Shown here piece by piece: positions 50,098 through 58,988 of a stretch of 64,000 nucleotides of DNA. The stretch spans positions 1 to 64,000 of the forward strand of contig NZ_JAKVRD010000017.1 of the NCBI RefSeq assembly GCF_022814865.1. Direction: 5' to 3'. This DNA is from Shimia aestuarii (lineage in GTDB: Bacteria > Pseudomonadota > Alphaproteobacteria > Rhodobacterales > Rhodobacteraceae). Position 1 is the first letter of the stretch. Each line of letters starts with the position of its first letter. The position numbers and the translations under genes are program-made. The notes beneath the pieces were generated by a model. The model saw nothing but the letters and a program-made list of their open reading frames with translations. It did not search any database and was not told the DNA's origin.

Positions 50098-52113
50098 CTA
50101 TCGAGCAACCAGCTTTGCGCCGCCATCCCCCTCTTGCAGCATCGCTTCCATGTCGTCCAAGCCATCGACTGCAGAGCGCATCTGCGCCTCATCAGCTACG
50201 CTCGCTGCTTCAGAATCCGCGACGCCGCTGCCAAAATCCATCTCCATCTGGCGCTGTTCCTCGGCGATGACGGCTTGAACGACAGGCGCGGTCTTCTTTG
50301 GAGCGGCGTCGGCTTGGCCTGACGGTTGACCATCGCCAGCCTGGCTCGCCCTCTCCACATCGGCTTCTGTTCCCCCTGGCCCATCCGACGGCGGCGTCAT
50401 CGGCATGGCGCGCACACTCAGCGGCAGCGTGCCCTGCGATCCCCCTCCCCCCGGCTTCGGAAACGGCAGCTCCCCCGTCTGTGCCGCATGGATCGCCTTG
50501 AACAGCCGGTCGTCAAAATATTGGATCCGCTTGGCCCGGACAGGCATTTGCGCGTCGATCACCATGACGATCTCGTCGAGCGGCAGACGGCGCGCCTCAT
50601 CTTCAGGGAGCAATGAGCTTTCTTCGGTCCGTATGGATTGGCTGCGCCCTTCAAAAGGGTTCTTGCCGATGGACTGGGAGCGCGTGATGACGGTCTTCGT
50701 GGTCTTGCCGACCGCCTTACTCAGCTCCTCGACAGTCTTTTCATCTGACGGCGTCAGGTAAAGCTTCACGCCCGCGTTGCCCTGCAGGGCGCGGCGGGTG
50801 TTCTCGCCGTAGATTTCATCGAGGGCGGGGATGGTTTGGGTGACCACGGCCAAATGGCCGCGATAGGTACGCAGGGTCTCGATGCTCTCGACCACGATGG
50901 GCATCTTGCCGAGACGGTTGAACTCGTCGAGCATGATCATCACTGGCCACGGCTCGTCTGGCCCGGGATCCTTTTCCTGCATGGCCGAGAGCAGATCGGA
51001 GAAAAACAGCCGGATCAGCGGCGCGAGCGGCTTCACCATCAGCGGCTGGACCACGAGATAGACCGAAAAGGGCTTTTTCCGGATCGTGCGGAAATCAAAA
51101 TCCGAGACGCTTGTCGCCTCATCGATGGCCGGGTTCTGCCACTGGTCCAGCCCCGAGGTCATCAGGAGCGAGACGTAAGAGGTCAGCGTGTCGTTGTTGG
51201 TCGAGGCCAGCCGCGTGAAGATCAGCTTGGCGGCCCTGTTATCCACCTCGTGGCCGCGCGCGAAGTATTCCTTCTGCTTGTTCCCACCCGAGGCCGCGAT
51301 GCGATAGATCTCGCCCAAGGTGGGGCGCTTGCGCTGGAAGGCCAGCAGGCCTGCTGCCACAAAGAGATCGATCCCGCCCTTGAGGAGGCCTTGCACCCGG
51401 TCGTTGTCGCTCTGCAGGAAGAGCGTCGCCAGGAGCTGCAATTCCATCTGCTGGCGGGCAGGATCTTTCAGCTCGAAGATGCGCAGGAGCGGATTGTAGC
51501 GATGCGTGCGCTTGTCCTCCCAATCGGTGGGGGCAAAGCGATAGACCTTGTCGCCCTGGGCTGCGCGGTGGCGGGACGTGGCCTCGAAACACTCGCCCTT
51601 CACATCGAGCGTCACGGCGGAGCCTTGCCAGGTCAGCAGGTTCGGAATGACAAAGCCCGTGGTCTTGCCGCGGCCGGTGGGGGCCACGATCAGCGCATGC
51701 GGGAAGACCTTGGAGCAGATGTACCTGGCGCGGGAGCCCGGCGGCCCCAGTTTGCCGAGGATGAACCCGGTCCCGGGTGCCCCGAAGAAACCATTGGCCT
51801 TCATCTCGCGCGCGGTCTGCCAATGGGTCTGGCCAAAGCGTGTCAGAGCGGACCCCGACAGGGCGAGGCTCAGCATCAGGCCGGCGGCGGCGAAGCTGCC
51901 GATGATCAGGTGAATAAGTTGGGCGTCCTCCGGGCGGCGGTCCAGGATCGCCAGATAGTTCTGCGCGATATAGGCAAAGTCGATCTCGGCCCCGAAGCCG
52001 AGATCCTGGTAGGTCAGCACCGCCGAGGCGATCGTATAGCCCATGGCCCCGGTCACCAGCGTCACAAGCAGGACGCCCGTGGCGATCCGCGCTTTTCCCA
52101 TGGGCGCGCTCAA
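50098..52113 (-). CDS. virD4: VirD4/TraG coupling protein
   Basis: The coupling protein brings the relaxase-DNA complex to the channel. The 671-residue product has two N-terminal membrane helices, Walker A APTGRGKT (144-151) and Walker B VMIMLDEFNRLG, with the TraG pattern VTLDVKGECFEATSRHRA. The C-terminal tail is Pro/Ser/Gly rich. The start is TTG 52113, overlapping the relaxase stop, or ATG 52101. It is on the opposite strand from virB, separated from virB6 by the cassette. Confidence 0.93.
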   Translation of the reverse strand: MSAPMGKARIATGVLLVTLVTGAMGYTIASAVLTYQDLGFGAEIDFAYIAQNYLAILDRRPEDAQLIHLIIGSFAAAGLMLSLALSGSALTRFGQTHWQTAREMKANGFFGAPGTGFILGKLGPPGSRARYICSKVFPHALIVAPTGRGKTTGFVIPNLLTWQGSAVTLDVKGECFEATSRHRAAQGDKVYRFAPTDWEDKRTHRYNPLLRIFELKDPARQQMELQLLATLFLQSDNDRVQGLLKGGIDLFVAAGLLAFQRKRPTLGEIYRIAASGGNKQKEYFARGHEVDNRAAKLIFTRLASTNNDTLTSYVSLLMTSGLDQWQNPAIDEATSVSDFDFRTIRKKPFSVYLVVQPLMVKPLAPLIRLFFSDLLSAMQEKDPGPDEPWPVMIMLDEFNRLGKMPIVVESIETLRTYRGHLAVVTQTIPALDEIYGENTRRALQGNAGVKLYLTPSDEKTVEELSKAVGKTTKTVITRSQSIGKNPFEGRSQSIRTEESSLLPEDEARRLPLDEIVMVIDAQMPVRAKRIQYFDDRLFKAIHAAQTGELPFPKPGGGGSQGTLPLSVRAMPMTPPSDGPGGTEADVERASQAGDGQPSGQADAAPKKTAPVVQAVIAEEQRQMEMDFGSGVADSEAASVADEAQMRSAVDGLDDMEAMLQEGDGGAKLVAR

Positions 52114-54467
52114 TGGACCTGACCCCGCTCGGTCTCGCCATCCACGTCTGTCGCGCGGTGTTTTTCGTATTCGGTGTCGGCAAGATCATCGACCACCTGG
52201 CGCAAGGCCTCCGTGTTGGCCGTCGCGGCATCGGATTGCAGATAGACCTTGGCGACATAGAGCCGGTCGAGGCGGTCCTCGAGAACCTTCTCCAGCGCAT
52301 CGGCATCGCCGGATGTGAGCCTCTCAAGTTGACGGTCATCCAGCACCCGCGCGATCTCGCCCCGGAAAGCGTCCCGCTCCGCCTCGGTCTCGAAGGGCGC
52401 GGACAACTCCCCCGCCCGCTCATGGTCCAGAACACGCGCAATCTCGTCTGCAAGGCGGTCGGCACGGTCAGACTGCGGCGCAGTTTCACCGCGGGCTGCG
52501 AGGAGTGCGTCGCGCGTGCCAGACCCAAGCCCCCCGCGCAACTCGTTTTCGCGGCGGACCTGGTTGATGGCCTCCGTGTCGCGGATCTCGAAGACGGCCG
52601 CATAGGTCGCGCCAAGCCCGCGGGCGAGGTGGGACGGCATGTCCGGATAGCGCTCCCTGAATTCATCCGTGACAGCATCTGCAACGGGCGTGCGGACGTC
52701 GCGTCCCTCCATGATGCGGTCGACCTCGCGGGTGATCTCGCTGGCGCGGGCCGCATCGGTGATGGTCTCCCTGTAGGGCTCAGACCGGTCGATCACATCG
52801 CCGGGACGTGCGAGCAAGTCCGGGTGTGCTGCGAGATACGCGCGCTGCTCCGTCTCGATCCGGCGCTCCGCCCGGGAGACCACCTCCCAATCCCGGTCCT
52901 CGATCTGCTGCGCTGTCAGGCCGTCTGCGCGCATCTCCATACGGATTGTCCCTTCCATCGCCCGGACTGCGTCCCGGTGATAATGGAACCGCTCGCTGTC
53001 CGCTTCCGCTTCCATGACACCATCCCGGCGCAGCACCTTCTCCTGTTCCAGCATCGTGCCAAGCTCGACATGCACATCGTTGAGAATGTCGCGCGCCTGT
53101 TCCAGATCGGCGCGGCGCTCGAGGTTGAGATCCCGCGCTTCGGCCACTTTGGAGAGATCATTGGCGATCCATTGATGCTCGAGCGCTGCATTTGAGGCGC
53201 CCGTCTCGATCCGGGCCACCACTTCCGATGTGTTGATCCCGGTGCCCCGTAGTGCCGCGTCAATGCGCGATCTCAGGTCGGGCTCGGCCAGTCGCTCGCG
53301 CTGGCTGGCGTCAATATTGGCTTCGGAATAGATACCGCCCTCCGAGGGGGTCTCTGACAGCGTGGATGATCGCAAACCGAGAGGCTGCATGTGCTGGACC
53401 TGCGTCTGGATCTCGATGAGACGTTTTTCCAGCACGGGACGTTCCGCGTCAGACTTCTCGGCGATCATGCCCTGCACCCGCGCGAGCTTTTCCGCATAGA
53501 GGCTTCTCAGATCCTCAAAACTTTGATCCTCGGCCATATACACATCTCCTGTTCGGTCCACCTGCCCGCCATGCGCCAGCACCTCACCCGCGCGGAAGAG
53601 GGCCGCGGCGATGTCTTCGCGGGCCCCGCGGACCTCGGAGGTCTCCCGGGAGGCCTCCACGGCAAGCGAATGGTAGACGGTTCTGGTGTTGGCGATCTCC
53701 GCCAGCGTCCGGGTCAAGTCGGTCCCCACGCGTTCCCGCTCGCGGGGCGCGCGACCCTCTTCTTTCGCCGCATAAACCTCGCGGGTAGGGGCTGGGTAAT
53801 GCACAACCCCGCGATCGACCCGGCGCGTGGCCTCCAGGCGCACGCCGTACTTCTCCGCCTCCTCGACCATGGCGAGGCGGAAGTCGTCATAGTTGAAGCG
53901 GTGGTTGCGCCCCAGAAAGAAGAACTCGCCTTCCTGCGAGCGGCGGTTCAGCACCAGATGCGCATGCGGGTGATCGCGGTCCTCATGCACCGCGATGATG
54001 TAGTCGAAATGCCCCTTATCAGTCTGGAAGAACCGCTCGGCCACATCCGTCGCGATGTCGCGCACATCCTCCCCACGCGTGCCGATGGGGAAGGACATGA
54101 GCATATGGGTGGTCTGCCCAAGCTTCGGCTTGAAGCCCGCATCCCACCGCTTGGCAAAGCGCTCGGTCAGATCCTTGATGTCACCCGCCTCGAGCTTCGC
54201 CTTGCCATCCAGAAACCCGCTCGAGTCCACGATATGGGTGGACTTGGTGGTGAGGTAATCGAGCTGGTTTGCGAGCTGCGATTTGGTATGTGTGCCCCCG
54301 CCCCGGATCGCCTTGAAGACTGCTGGCCGATGCCCTGCTGCCGCGCGGGTAAGCTGGGTCTGCTTGGCCACATGCAGCCCTTGCATCGAGCCCCGAACGC
54401 GGCTCCAGCCATCCCGAAAGACCTCGCCCGTGACGGCATGGACGGCATCATTCAGCCGCATGGGCAA
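52110..54467 (-). CDS. VirD2-type relaxase
   Basis: The relaxase nicks oriT and stays bound to the transferred strand. The N-terminal domain has the catalytic Tyr (probably Y71 in QLDYLTTKST) and the metal triad HEDRDHPHAH (161-170), with an earlier His in QTTHMLMSF. This is the HxDxxxxHxH form of MOB-P/Q relaxases, and the protein resembles VirD2-like relaxases of Rhodobacteraceae plasmids. Residues beyond 300 are long charged helices (VVSRAERRIETEQRAYLAAH, AREITREVDRIMEGRD-like). The start is TTG 54467 or ATG 54461, inside the end of mobC. Stop and virD4 start overlap. Confidence 0.92.
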   Translation of the reverse strand: MPMRLNDAVHAVTGEVFRDGWSRVRGSMQGLHVAKQTQLTRAAAGHRPAVFKAIRGGGTHTKSQLANQLDYLTTKSTHIVDSSGFLDGKAKLEAGDIKDLTERFAKRWDAGFKPKLGQTTHMLMSFPIGTRGEDVRDIATDVAERFFQTDKGHFDYIIAVHEDRDHPHAHLVLNRRSQEGEFFFLGRNHRFNYDDFRLAMVEEAEKYGVRLEATRRVDRGVVHYPAPTREVYAAKEEGRAPRERERVGTDLTRTLAEIANTRTVYHSLAVEASRETSEVRGAREDIAAALFRAGEVLAHGGQVDRTGDVYMAEDQSFEDLRSLYAEKLARVQGMIAEKSDAERPVLEKRLIEIQTQVQHMQPLGLRSSTLSETPSEGGIYSEANIDASQRERLAEPDLRSRIDAALRGTGINTSEVVARIETGASNAALEHQWIANDLSKVAEARDLNLERRADLEQARDILNDVHVELGTMLEQEKVLRRDGVMEAEADSERFHYHRDAVRAMEGTIRMEMRADGLTAQQIEDRDWEVVSRAERRIETEQRAYLAAHPDLLARPGDVIDRSEPYRETITDAARASEITREVDRIMEGRDVRTPVADAVTDEFRERYPDMPSHLARGLGATYAAVFEIRDTEAINQVRRENELRGGLGSGTRDALLAARGETAPQSDRADRLADEIARVLDHERAGELSAPFETEAERDAFRGEIARVLDDRQLERLTSGDADALEKVLEDRLDRLYVAKVYLQSDAATANTEALRQVVDDLADTEYEKHRATDVDGETERGQVH

Positions 54468-55029
54468 ACTCCCTCAGCGCGACCGTGGCCTCCAGCTGCA
54501 TCGCGTCCCGACGACGGCGCAGAAGCAGATCGATCTCGTCAGCAGAATCCAGGATGAACCGCGCCAGCCCGCGCATCTGCGCGAGGCGCAATTCGGTGAG
54601 CTCCGAGCCGGCCCCCTGCCCTTGCCGATTGGCCTGCGTCATCTGCTTGGCAATCTGCGCGACCCCATTGCCGACCTCGTGCAGCGAGGCGCGGTAGCGC
54701 GCCATCTCTGCTGCCATCTGCGCGTCCGGGACAAACACGCCGCCTGCCGCCTGAATGAGCCGCCGCAGCCCCTCGGCCCGGCTCTCGATCCCGGCTTCGG
54801 CCAACACCTCGTCGAGCGCCGCAAGCTCCGCAGCCGTAACCTTCACACTTACCGCTAAGACCGGGATGGCTGCATCCGTCTGGCGCTCGGCATCAGCTTT
54901 GAGCGTGTACTGAATCGCCCGCACCGACACGCCAAACCGTTCCGCCAGCACTGAAGTGGAAATGCCTTCCGCAGCTTCGCGAACGATCTCCAGGCGGTCC
55001 GCATCTGTGAGACGTTTTGAGCGCGACAT
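54448..55029 (-). CDS. MobC-like relaxosome protein with N-terminal HTH
   Basis: The 193-residue protein has an N-terminal helix-turn-helix (LTDADRLEIVREAAEGISTS, VLAERFGVSVRAIQYTLK). A MobC-like region follows (VSVKVTAAELAALDEVLAEA, SLHEVGNGVAQIAKQMTQAN, RMRGLARFILDSADEIDLLL-like). MobC proteins help the relaxase open oriT. The HTH suggests it also regulates its own operon, whose promoter holds the third GATA-type element. It overlaps the relaxase gene by 20 bases. Confidence 0.8.
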   Translation of the reverse strand: MSRSKRLTDADRLEIVREAAEGISTSVLAERFGVSVRAIQYTLKADAERQTDAAIPVLAVSVKVTAAELAALDEVLAEAGIESRAEGLRRLIQAAGGVFVPDAQMAAEMARYRASLHEVGNGVAQIAKQMTQANRQGQGAGSELTELRLAQMRGLARFILDSADEIDLLLRRRRDAMQLEATVALREFAHAAE

Positions 55030-55085
55030 GCGAAGAAAGACCCCCTATTTCCTGCCACCTTCCACCAAGGCTGCCCCTACCTTAC

Positions 55086-55097
55086 GATAATATACTA
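55086..55097. promoter_or_regulatory. GATA-type AT-rich element, copy 3, before mobC
   Basis: GATAATATACTA matches the first 12 bases of the element at 34020-34034. It lies 57 bases before the mobC start, in the promoter of the mobC-relaxase-virD4 operon. The right half is not conserved (AAC instead of TCG). Confidence 0.55.
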
Positions 55098-55333
55098 AAC
55101 TGTCAATTATATACTTACGTCGCATTCAGGCTCAGGCAGCCTTGGTGTCCGCTTCGCGCCGCGGCCCGCAGGGACGCGGCTCTGCCGCCCTCACCATCGG
55201 GCGACCCACCTGTCCTAGGGGTCCCCTTCCCCAGCACCGCCCGAGGGTCTGGCCGAACGCCAAGTGTTCGGACGGAACCGCGGGCGGGCGCAAACCCCAC
55301 CGACAGGGCGGACAGGCAGGGTCAAGGCGGGTC

Positions 55334-55353
55334 AGATTTGGCTTGCCAAATCT
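55334..55353. repeat. Perfect 20-bp palindrome
   Basis: AGATTTGGC-TT-GCCAAATCT: nine-base arms with a two-base centre, about 300 bases before mobC. It could be a relaxosome or regulator site, or part of oriT. Confidence 0.7.
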
Positions 55354-55499
55354 CTGCCGCAAAAACCGGGAGGCCCTGGCCGATAGGTTTTTGTGGATGG
55401 CCCCCTTGAGGCTGACTGGCCGGTCTGTCGCGGCCTGATCATTCCGGGGGGAGTGCGTCCGTTGAACGCGCAGGGACCGGCATCCCTGGAACAGGGATC

Positions 55500-55530
55500 G
55501 GGCCGCCCCAAGATCGTCCTGGGGCGGCCC
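55500..55530 (-). terminator. Strong hairpin after the 55547-55753 gene
   Basis: GGGCCGCCCCA / TGGGGCGGCCC, an 11-bp perfect stem with a 9-base loop, begins 17 bases beyond the stop of the minus-strand gene. No T-run follows, so termination efficiency is uncertain. Confidence 0.55.
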
Positions 55531-55546
55531 ATCCTCGTCAGAGGAT

Positions 55547-55753
55547 TTATTCCTGCGGTTCCTTCGAACTCGGCGGGAACATCACCAGCTCCGAGACCGC
55601 GACCGGGAAGTCGAGCTTGAGGCTGAAGAACTCCGAGCCGTCCCCGTTGCGGGTGTTGCGGAACATCGCGCCGACGCGCTGAAAACGGGTGCGCTCCTGG
55701 CCATCGGTATCGGTGAACTTGACGGGGACGGTGGCGACGTAGTGGTTGGTCAT
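55547..55753 (-). CDS. Small plasmid protein, DUF736-like in pattern
   Basis: A 68-residue cytoplasmic protein: YVATVPVKFTDTDGQERTRF, QRVGAMFRNTRNGDGSEFFS, LKLDFPVAVSELVMFPPS. The TRFxRVGxxFRNxxxGxxFxSLKLD pattern recalls the DUF736 repeats seen in the gene at 61526, but it is shorter and the match is weak. An AAGGAG site precedes the ATG. Confidence 0.65.
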   Translation of the reverse strand: MTNHYVATVPVKFTDTDGQERTRFQRVGAMFRNTRNGDGSEFFSLKLDFPVAVSELVMFPPSSKEPQE

Positions 55754-56292
55754 TTGGGTATCTCCTTGTTGCGATGGGGATCACCCGGCACGGGGGCAAG
55801 AGGCCCGGTCGCAAGCGCAAATGCGGAGGGTCCGCGGCTCCGCCGTGGAAGCCGTATTTGTGCTTGCCGAAGCGTGAGCTGAGGGCACGAACGGGCCGAC
55901 CCCGTGCGATCCACATCTATGAGCAGAAAGGAGTGATCCGGATGACCCTTGCCATCACGCAGCCGCCACCATCCGCGTCCGCGTCCCACCGAGCCTGGCC
56001 GGGGTGCTGACGGAGCCCGCCCGCGTGGATGCGATGTTCCGAAACACGCCCCGAGGAACGTGCAGGTGTTCAGCTTCATATGCGACGTCTCGACCCCTCG
56101 CGTCTTGCGATGCTGACGATGTGCGTGAGGTGCGCACCATCCCCAGCCCGCACCGATGCGGATGGGCCGCACTCTGACGGACCGGGTAGAGGGATGGCAG
56201 TGCCGGCCGCCGCAGACTGCCGATCACGCATGACCGATCGCACGCGCCATGAGACATGACGAAAGGGCCGCGCCAAGCGCGACCCCCTCTCT
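55754..56292. other. Non-coding stretch with an imperfect long inverted repeat
   Basis: No convincing gene in about 540 bases. A 15-base inverted repeat (GCAAGCGCAAATGCG at 55811-55825; its partner at 55853-55867 matches 13 of 15 on the other strand) encloses a G+C-rich centre. It may be the leader of the gene at 55753, a terminator-like structure, or part of the transfer origin. Confidence 0.4.
55811..55867. repeat. Imperfect inverted repeat (15-base arms)
   Basis: Arms GCAAGCGCAAATGCG and CGTATTTGTGCTTGC with 27 bases between; 13 of 15 positions pair. It lies about 60 bases upstream of the 55547-55753 gene start. Confidence 0.6.
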
Positions 56293-57222
56293 TCAATCCT
56301 GCGACGCCTTCTTCGCCGGGTCAGCAACCCGCATGACCGTCAAGCCTTTCGCTTCCGCCTTCTGCCCGAGGTTCAGCGCGACCCCGTTGCCGCCGAAGAG
56401 AACAACCCCCGTCGCCGCGAACTTGTCGTCCAGCATTTCGTCGTTGCACTTGAACGGTGCCGCCCGCCCATGCGCGGACCAGCGAGGATCGAAGCGCGCC
56501 TGCGCGACCCCGCGTGCCCGGGCCCACCGAGCCGCAATCATCTCTGCCCCGTGCTTGCCACCCTTGTGGCAGAGGAAGATCTCCTGGTTGCGGTTCTGCT
56601 TGATCCGTTCGCGAACCTTGTCGAGCGTGTTGAAGATCACATCGACATCTGCCCAGTCGGTGGCTCCTGAGACGATCAGGGGAACCCCCTCGACTTTCGA
56701 CTTCTCGGCGGTTTCACGGTCGTGCTGCTCCAGGAGCTGCCGCGCCTCGAAGACCGCCCCGGTCTCCTGCGCCCGGACGCTTGCGCGCGACCCGGCTGCC
56801 GGGATGAAGGCGTGGCCCGTTTCGACCTCGTAGCATTCCGCCGCTGCCTCGCTCATCACCTCGATGGCGCTCACAATCTCGCGCAGCTGCAGAAAGCGCG
56901 CCTGCGCCTCTTCGAGCGCGGTCTCGGCGATTTCCGATCCGTCGTGGGATTTTGCCAGCGCGCCGATCTTGTCGGCGGTGCGGTCGACCTCCTTGCCAAG
57001 CGCCACCTTGCGGCGCTGCAGGATCGTGGCGAGCCCATGGGCCAGCGGTTCGATTTCCGCTTCAAGCCTGGTCCCGCGCAACTGCCCGAGCAAAGCCTCG
57101 AAGCTCTCGCGGATGATGTGGTCGGTCAGGATGTGATCTTCCGGGATCGGCAGCTGCGCGTCCTTCTCGGTCAGCCCGAAAAGTTCGATCGTCTCGTAGG
57201 TGTTTGCAGTGTCGTAAGCCAT
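56293..57222 (-). CDS. DUF2493 (SLOG-fold) protein
   Basis: From ATG 57222 (GGAGACCAGAC site) the 309-residue protein has an N-terminal helical region (ESFEALLGQLRGTRLEAEIE, LLEQHDRETAEKSKVE) and a C-terminal DUF2493 domain. That domain contains PLIVSGATDWADVDVIFNTL, EIFLCHKGGKHGAEMIAARW and VVLFGGNGVALNLGQKAEAK. DUF2493 is a Rossmann-like SLOG domain that may bind nucleotides. The genes are common on alphaproteobacterial plasmids; function is not established. Confidence 0.82.
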   Translation of the reverse strand: MAYDTANTYETIELFGLTEKDAQLPIPEDHILTDHIIRESFEALLGQLRGTRLEAEIEPLAHGLATILQRRKVALGKEVDRTADKIGALAKSHDGSEIAETALEEAQARFLQLREIVSAIEVMSEAAAECYEVETGHAFIPAAGSRASVRAQETGAVFEARQLLEQHDRETAEKSKVEGVPLIVSGATDWADVDVIFNTLDKVRERIKQNRNQEIFLCHKGGKHGAEMIAARWARARGVAQARFDPRWSAHGRAAPFKCNDEMLDDKFAATGVVLFGGNGVALNLGQKAEAKGLTVMRVADPAKKASQD

Positions 57223-57905
57223 GTCTGGTCTCCAGTGTTCGGTTGAGGAGCCACCACGTGAGTGTGGGGGCATGGCCGAATGCCTGGTTTCCGAATCTGC
57301 CCGGGTCAGGGACGGCGCAGCCGCCGGCTTGCCGGGCGCAAAAGTTTTCCGCGCGCAACACCCGACACATGCGCGCGCTCACGCACGGGTTCACCCCAAG
57401 CCACCGGCCCCGCCCTCGCCGAAAAGTTTTGCGATCCTTGACGCGGGCTGATTTGGGGGCCATCCGGAGGATATGCTTCCACGCTCATGTGTGTGTGTTT
57501 TGACGGTAGGTTTGCCCGACCCGAGCAGGCAAACGGCCCGACCGGACGCGGGAGACGGATGGAGCGGCGGGATCGTTTTGCCCCGCAAAACAGACCAGAG
57601 CGCAATCCGGCGGAGCGGCCGGGGAGGGACGTGCTCGCGAGGCGGGCAAACCGGGGGCCTGGGTGCGACGCCGCGGTGAGGCCGCATGGCCGAATGCGCG
57701 ACGGACCGAAGGGCCGTTCTCCCCTGCGACACGCGAAGCCGAGCGGGGGAGGCCGCAAGGCAAGCATCCAAGTCGATGCTCGAGAGCACAAAACCGACAC
57801 ACTCTGCTTCCAAACAGCGCAAATTGTCTGGTCTGCTGAGGAGTTCGAATGTAGAAAAGACCTTAGTATCATTGAAAATGATCATTCAGAAAGAGCAACT
57901 CGACC
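57223..57905. other. 683-base non-coding region with several repeats
   Basis: No convincing gene. It holds a direct repeat GCATGGCCGAATGC (57270-57283 and 57684-57697), GTTTGCC/GGCAAAC in both orientations (57510, 57528, 57645), and a perfect hairpin GTTTTGC-CCC-GCAAAAC (57575-57591). It separates the DUF2493 gene from the ATPase-protease pair and is a likely join of two accessory blocks. The last 100 bases are lower in G+C and probably hold the promoter for the pair. Confidence 0.5.
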
Positions 57906-58988
57906 TTGGCTTCCGCCCAACAACTCATCGGTCTCGTCAAGAGCCACGCAGAAGGGGACGCTGATCGTTTTTACGATCTGGCGATGCAACTCTCTGCGGC
58001 TGAAGAGCAGAAGGGACATACCCGTCTGGCTGAACAGTTGCGACAATGGGCCGAAGCGGGACAGAAGCCGCCTTCGAAGCGAACCCCTGCGATCACTCCT
58101 ATCGCAACACCCCGCGGTGATCTGGCGGAGTTCCTTGCCGCGTCCTATCCGACCGAGCGCCTCGTCGATGTCATCTTGCCAGACAGGATTGAGAGCGAAC
58201 TCGCGCATCTCGTTGTAGAGACACGAATGCGCGAAAAGCTCGAGGCGAAAGGGTTGAAGCCACGGCGGCGCGTTCTCCTCTCCGGTCCTCCCGGAACCGG
58301 CAAGACCCTGAGTGCTTCAGCGCTTGCCGGTGAGCTGCAGTACCCTCTCTTTTCGGTCATGCTCCACGGACTGATCACAAAATTCATGGGTGAAACAGCG
58401 CAGAAGCTGAAGATGATATTCGATGCCGTCAAGACGACGCGCGGTATCTATCTCTTCGACGAAATCGACGCTTTGGCCGCGGCCCGGGGCGGTGAGAACG
58501 ATGTCGGTGAGGCCCGGCGGGTTCTGAACTCGTTCCTGCAATTCCTGGATGAGGATACCGGGCCTTCGATCGTCATTGCCACTACAAACCTGCCGGGAAT
58601 TCTTGACCGCGCTGTGCTGCGCCGCTTTGATCTTGTTTTGCCATATGTCATGCCCGATGGCCCTGCCATTCGGCAGGCGCTCGAACGCCGTTTGATCGGC
58701 TTCTCACTCGCTCGCATGGGATGGAAACGGGTTATAGACGTTGCCACAGGCCTCTCAACGGCCGATGTTGTGGCAGCGGCGGAAGATGCCGCTCGACGTG
58801 CTGTTCTGAATGATACCGACAAGATTGCGACACAGGATTTGCTTGATGCCCTCGAACGCCGACGGTCGCTCCAAGAACTAGGGACCGATGACAATGGCAC
58901 GAGACCTTCGGCACTTCCACCTTCGCAATCTCGGACAACCTCGCCCGTTCCAAGCAAAGGGCGGGGGCGGGTCCAAAAGACCAAGTGA
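57906..58988 (+). CDS. AAA+ ATPase paired with a subtilisin-like protease
   Basis: The 360-residue protein starts at TTG 57906 with a helical N-terminal domain (QLIGLVKSHAEGDADRFYDL, AMQLSAAEEQKGHTRLAEQL) and a single AAA+ module. This has Walker A GPPGTGK (127-133), Walker B IYLFDEIDALAAARGG, sensor 1 IVIATTNLPG and an Arg finger region LRRFDLVL. AAA+ ATPases of this type are often found next to S8 proteases, and the 3' end overlaps the protease gene by 101 bases in another frame. It may unfold or recognise targets for the protease. The pair resembles toxin- or defence-type gene pairs, but the role is inferred. Confidence 0.88.
   Translation: MASAQQLIGLVKSHAEGDADRFYDLAMQLSAAEEQKGHTRLAEQLRQWAEAGQKPPSKRTPAITPIATPRGDLAEFLAASYPTERLVDVILPDRIESELAHLVVETRMREKLEAKGLKPRRRVLLSGPPGTGKTLSASALAGELQYPLFSVMLHGLITKFMGETAQKLKMIFDAVKTTRGIYLFDEIDALAAARGGENDVGEARRVLNSFLQFLDEDTGPSIVIATTNLPGILDRAVLRRFDLVLPYVMPDGPAIRQALERRLIGFSLARMGWKRVIDVATGLSTADVVAAAEDAARRAVLNDTDKIATQDLLDALERRRSLQELGTDDNGTRPSALPPSQSRTTSPVPSKGRGRVQKTK

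Larger units (their letters stand above)
55098..55546. other. Non-coding, inverted-repeat-rich region before mobC; oriT candidate
   Basis: About 450 bases without a convincing gene. It contains the perfect palindrome at 55334-55353 and the strong hairpin at 55500-55530. oriT regions usually lie next to the mobC/relaxase operon and carry such inverted repeats. Reading frames in this stretch are compositional shadows of very G+C-rich DNA. I could not place a nic site with confidence. Confidence 0.45.

Noticed and set aside
52113..54557. Long plus-strand frames opposite the relaxase (52113-53195 and 53391-54557)
   Set aside because: Both are shadows of the relaxase gene, which has clear catalytic motifs on the minus strand.
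55540..55560. TATTCCTGCGG as a nic site for the relaxase
   Set aside because: It resembles the YATCCTG|Y core of some MOB-P nic sites, but it falls in the 3' end of a small gene and the match is short. Not strong enough to call.
57487..58218. 243-residue frame before the AAA+ ATPase
   Set aside because: It overlaps the ATPase in another frame and translates repeat-rich non-coding DNA.
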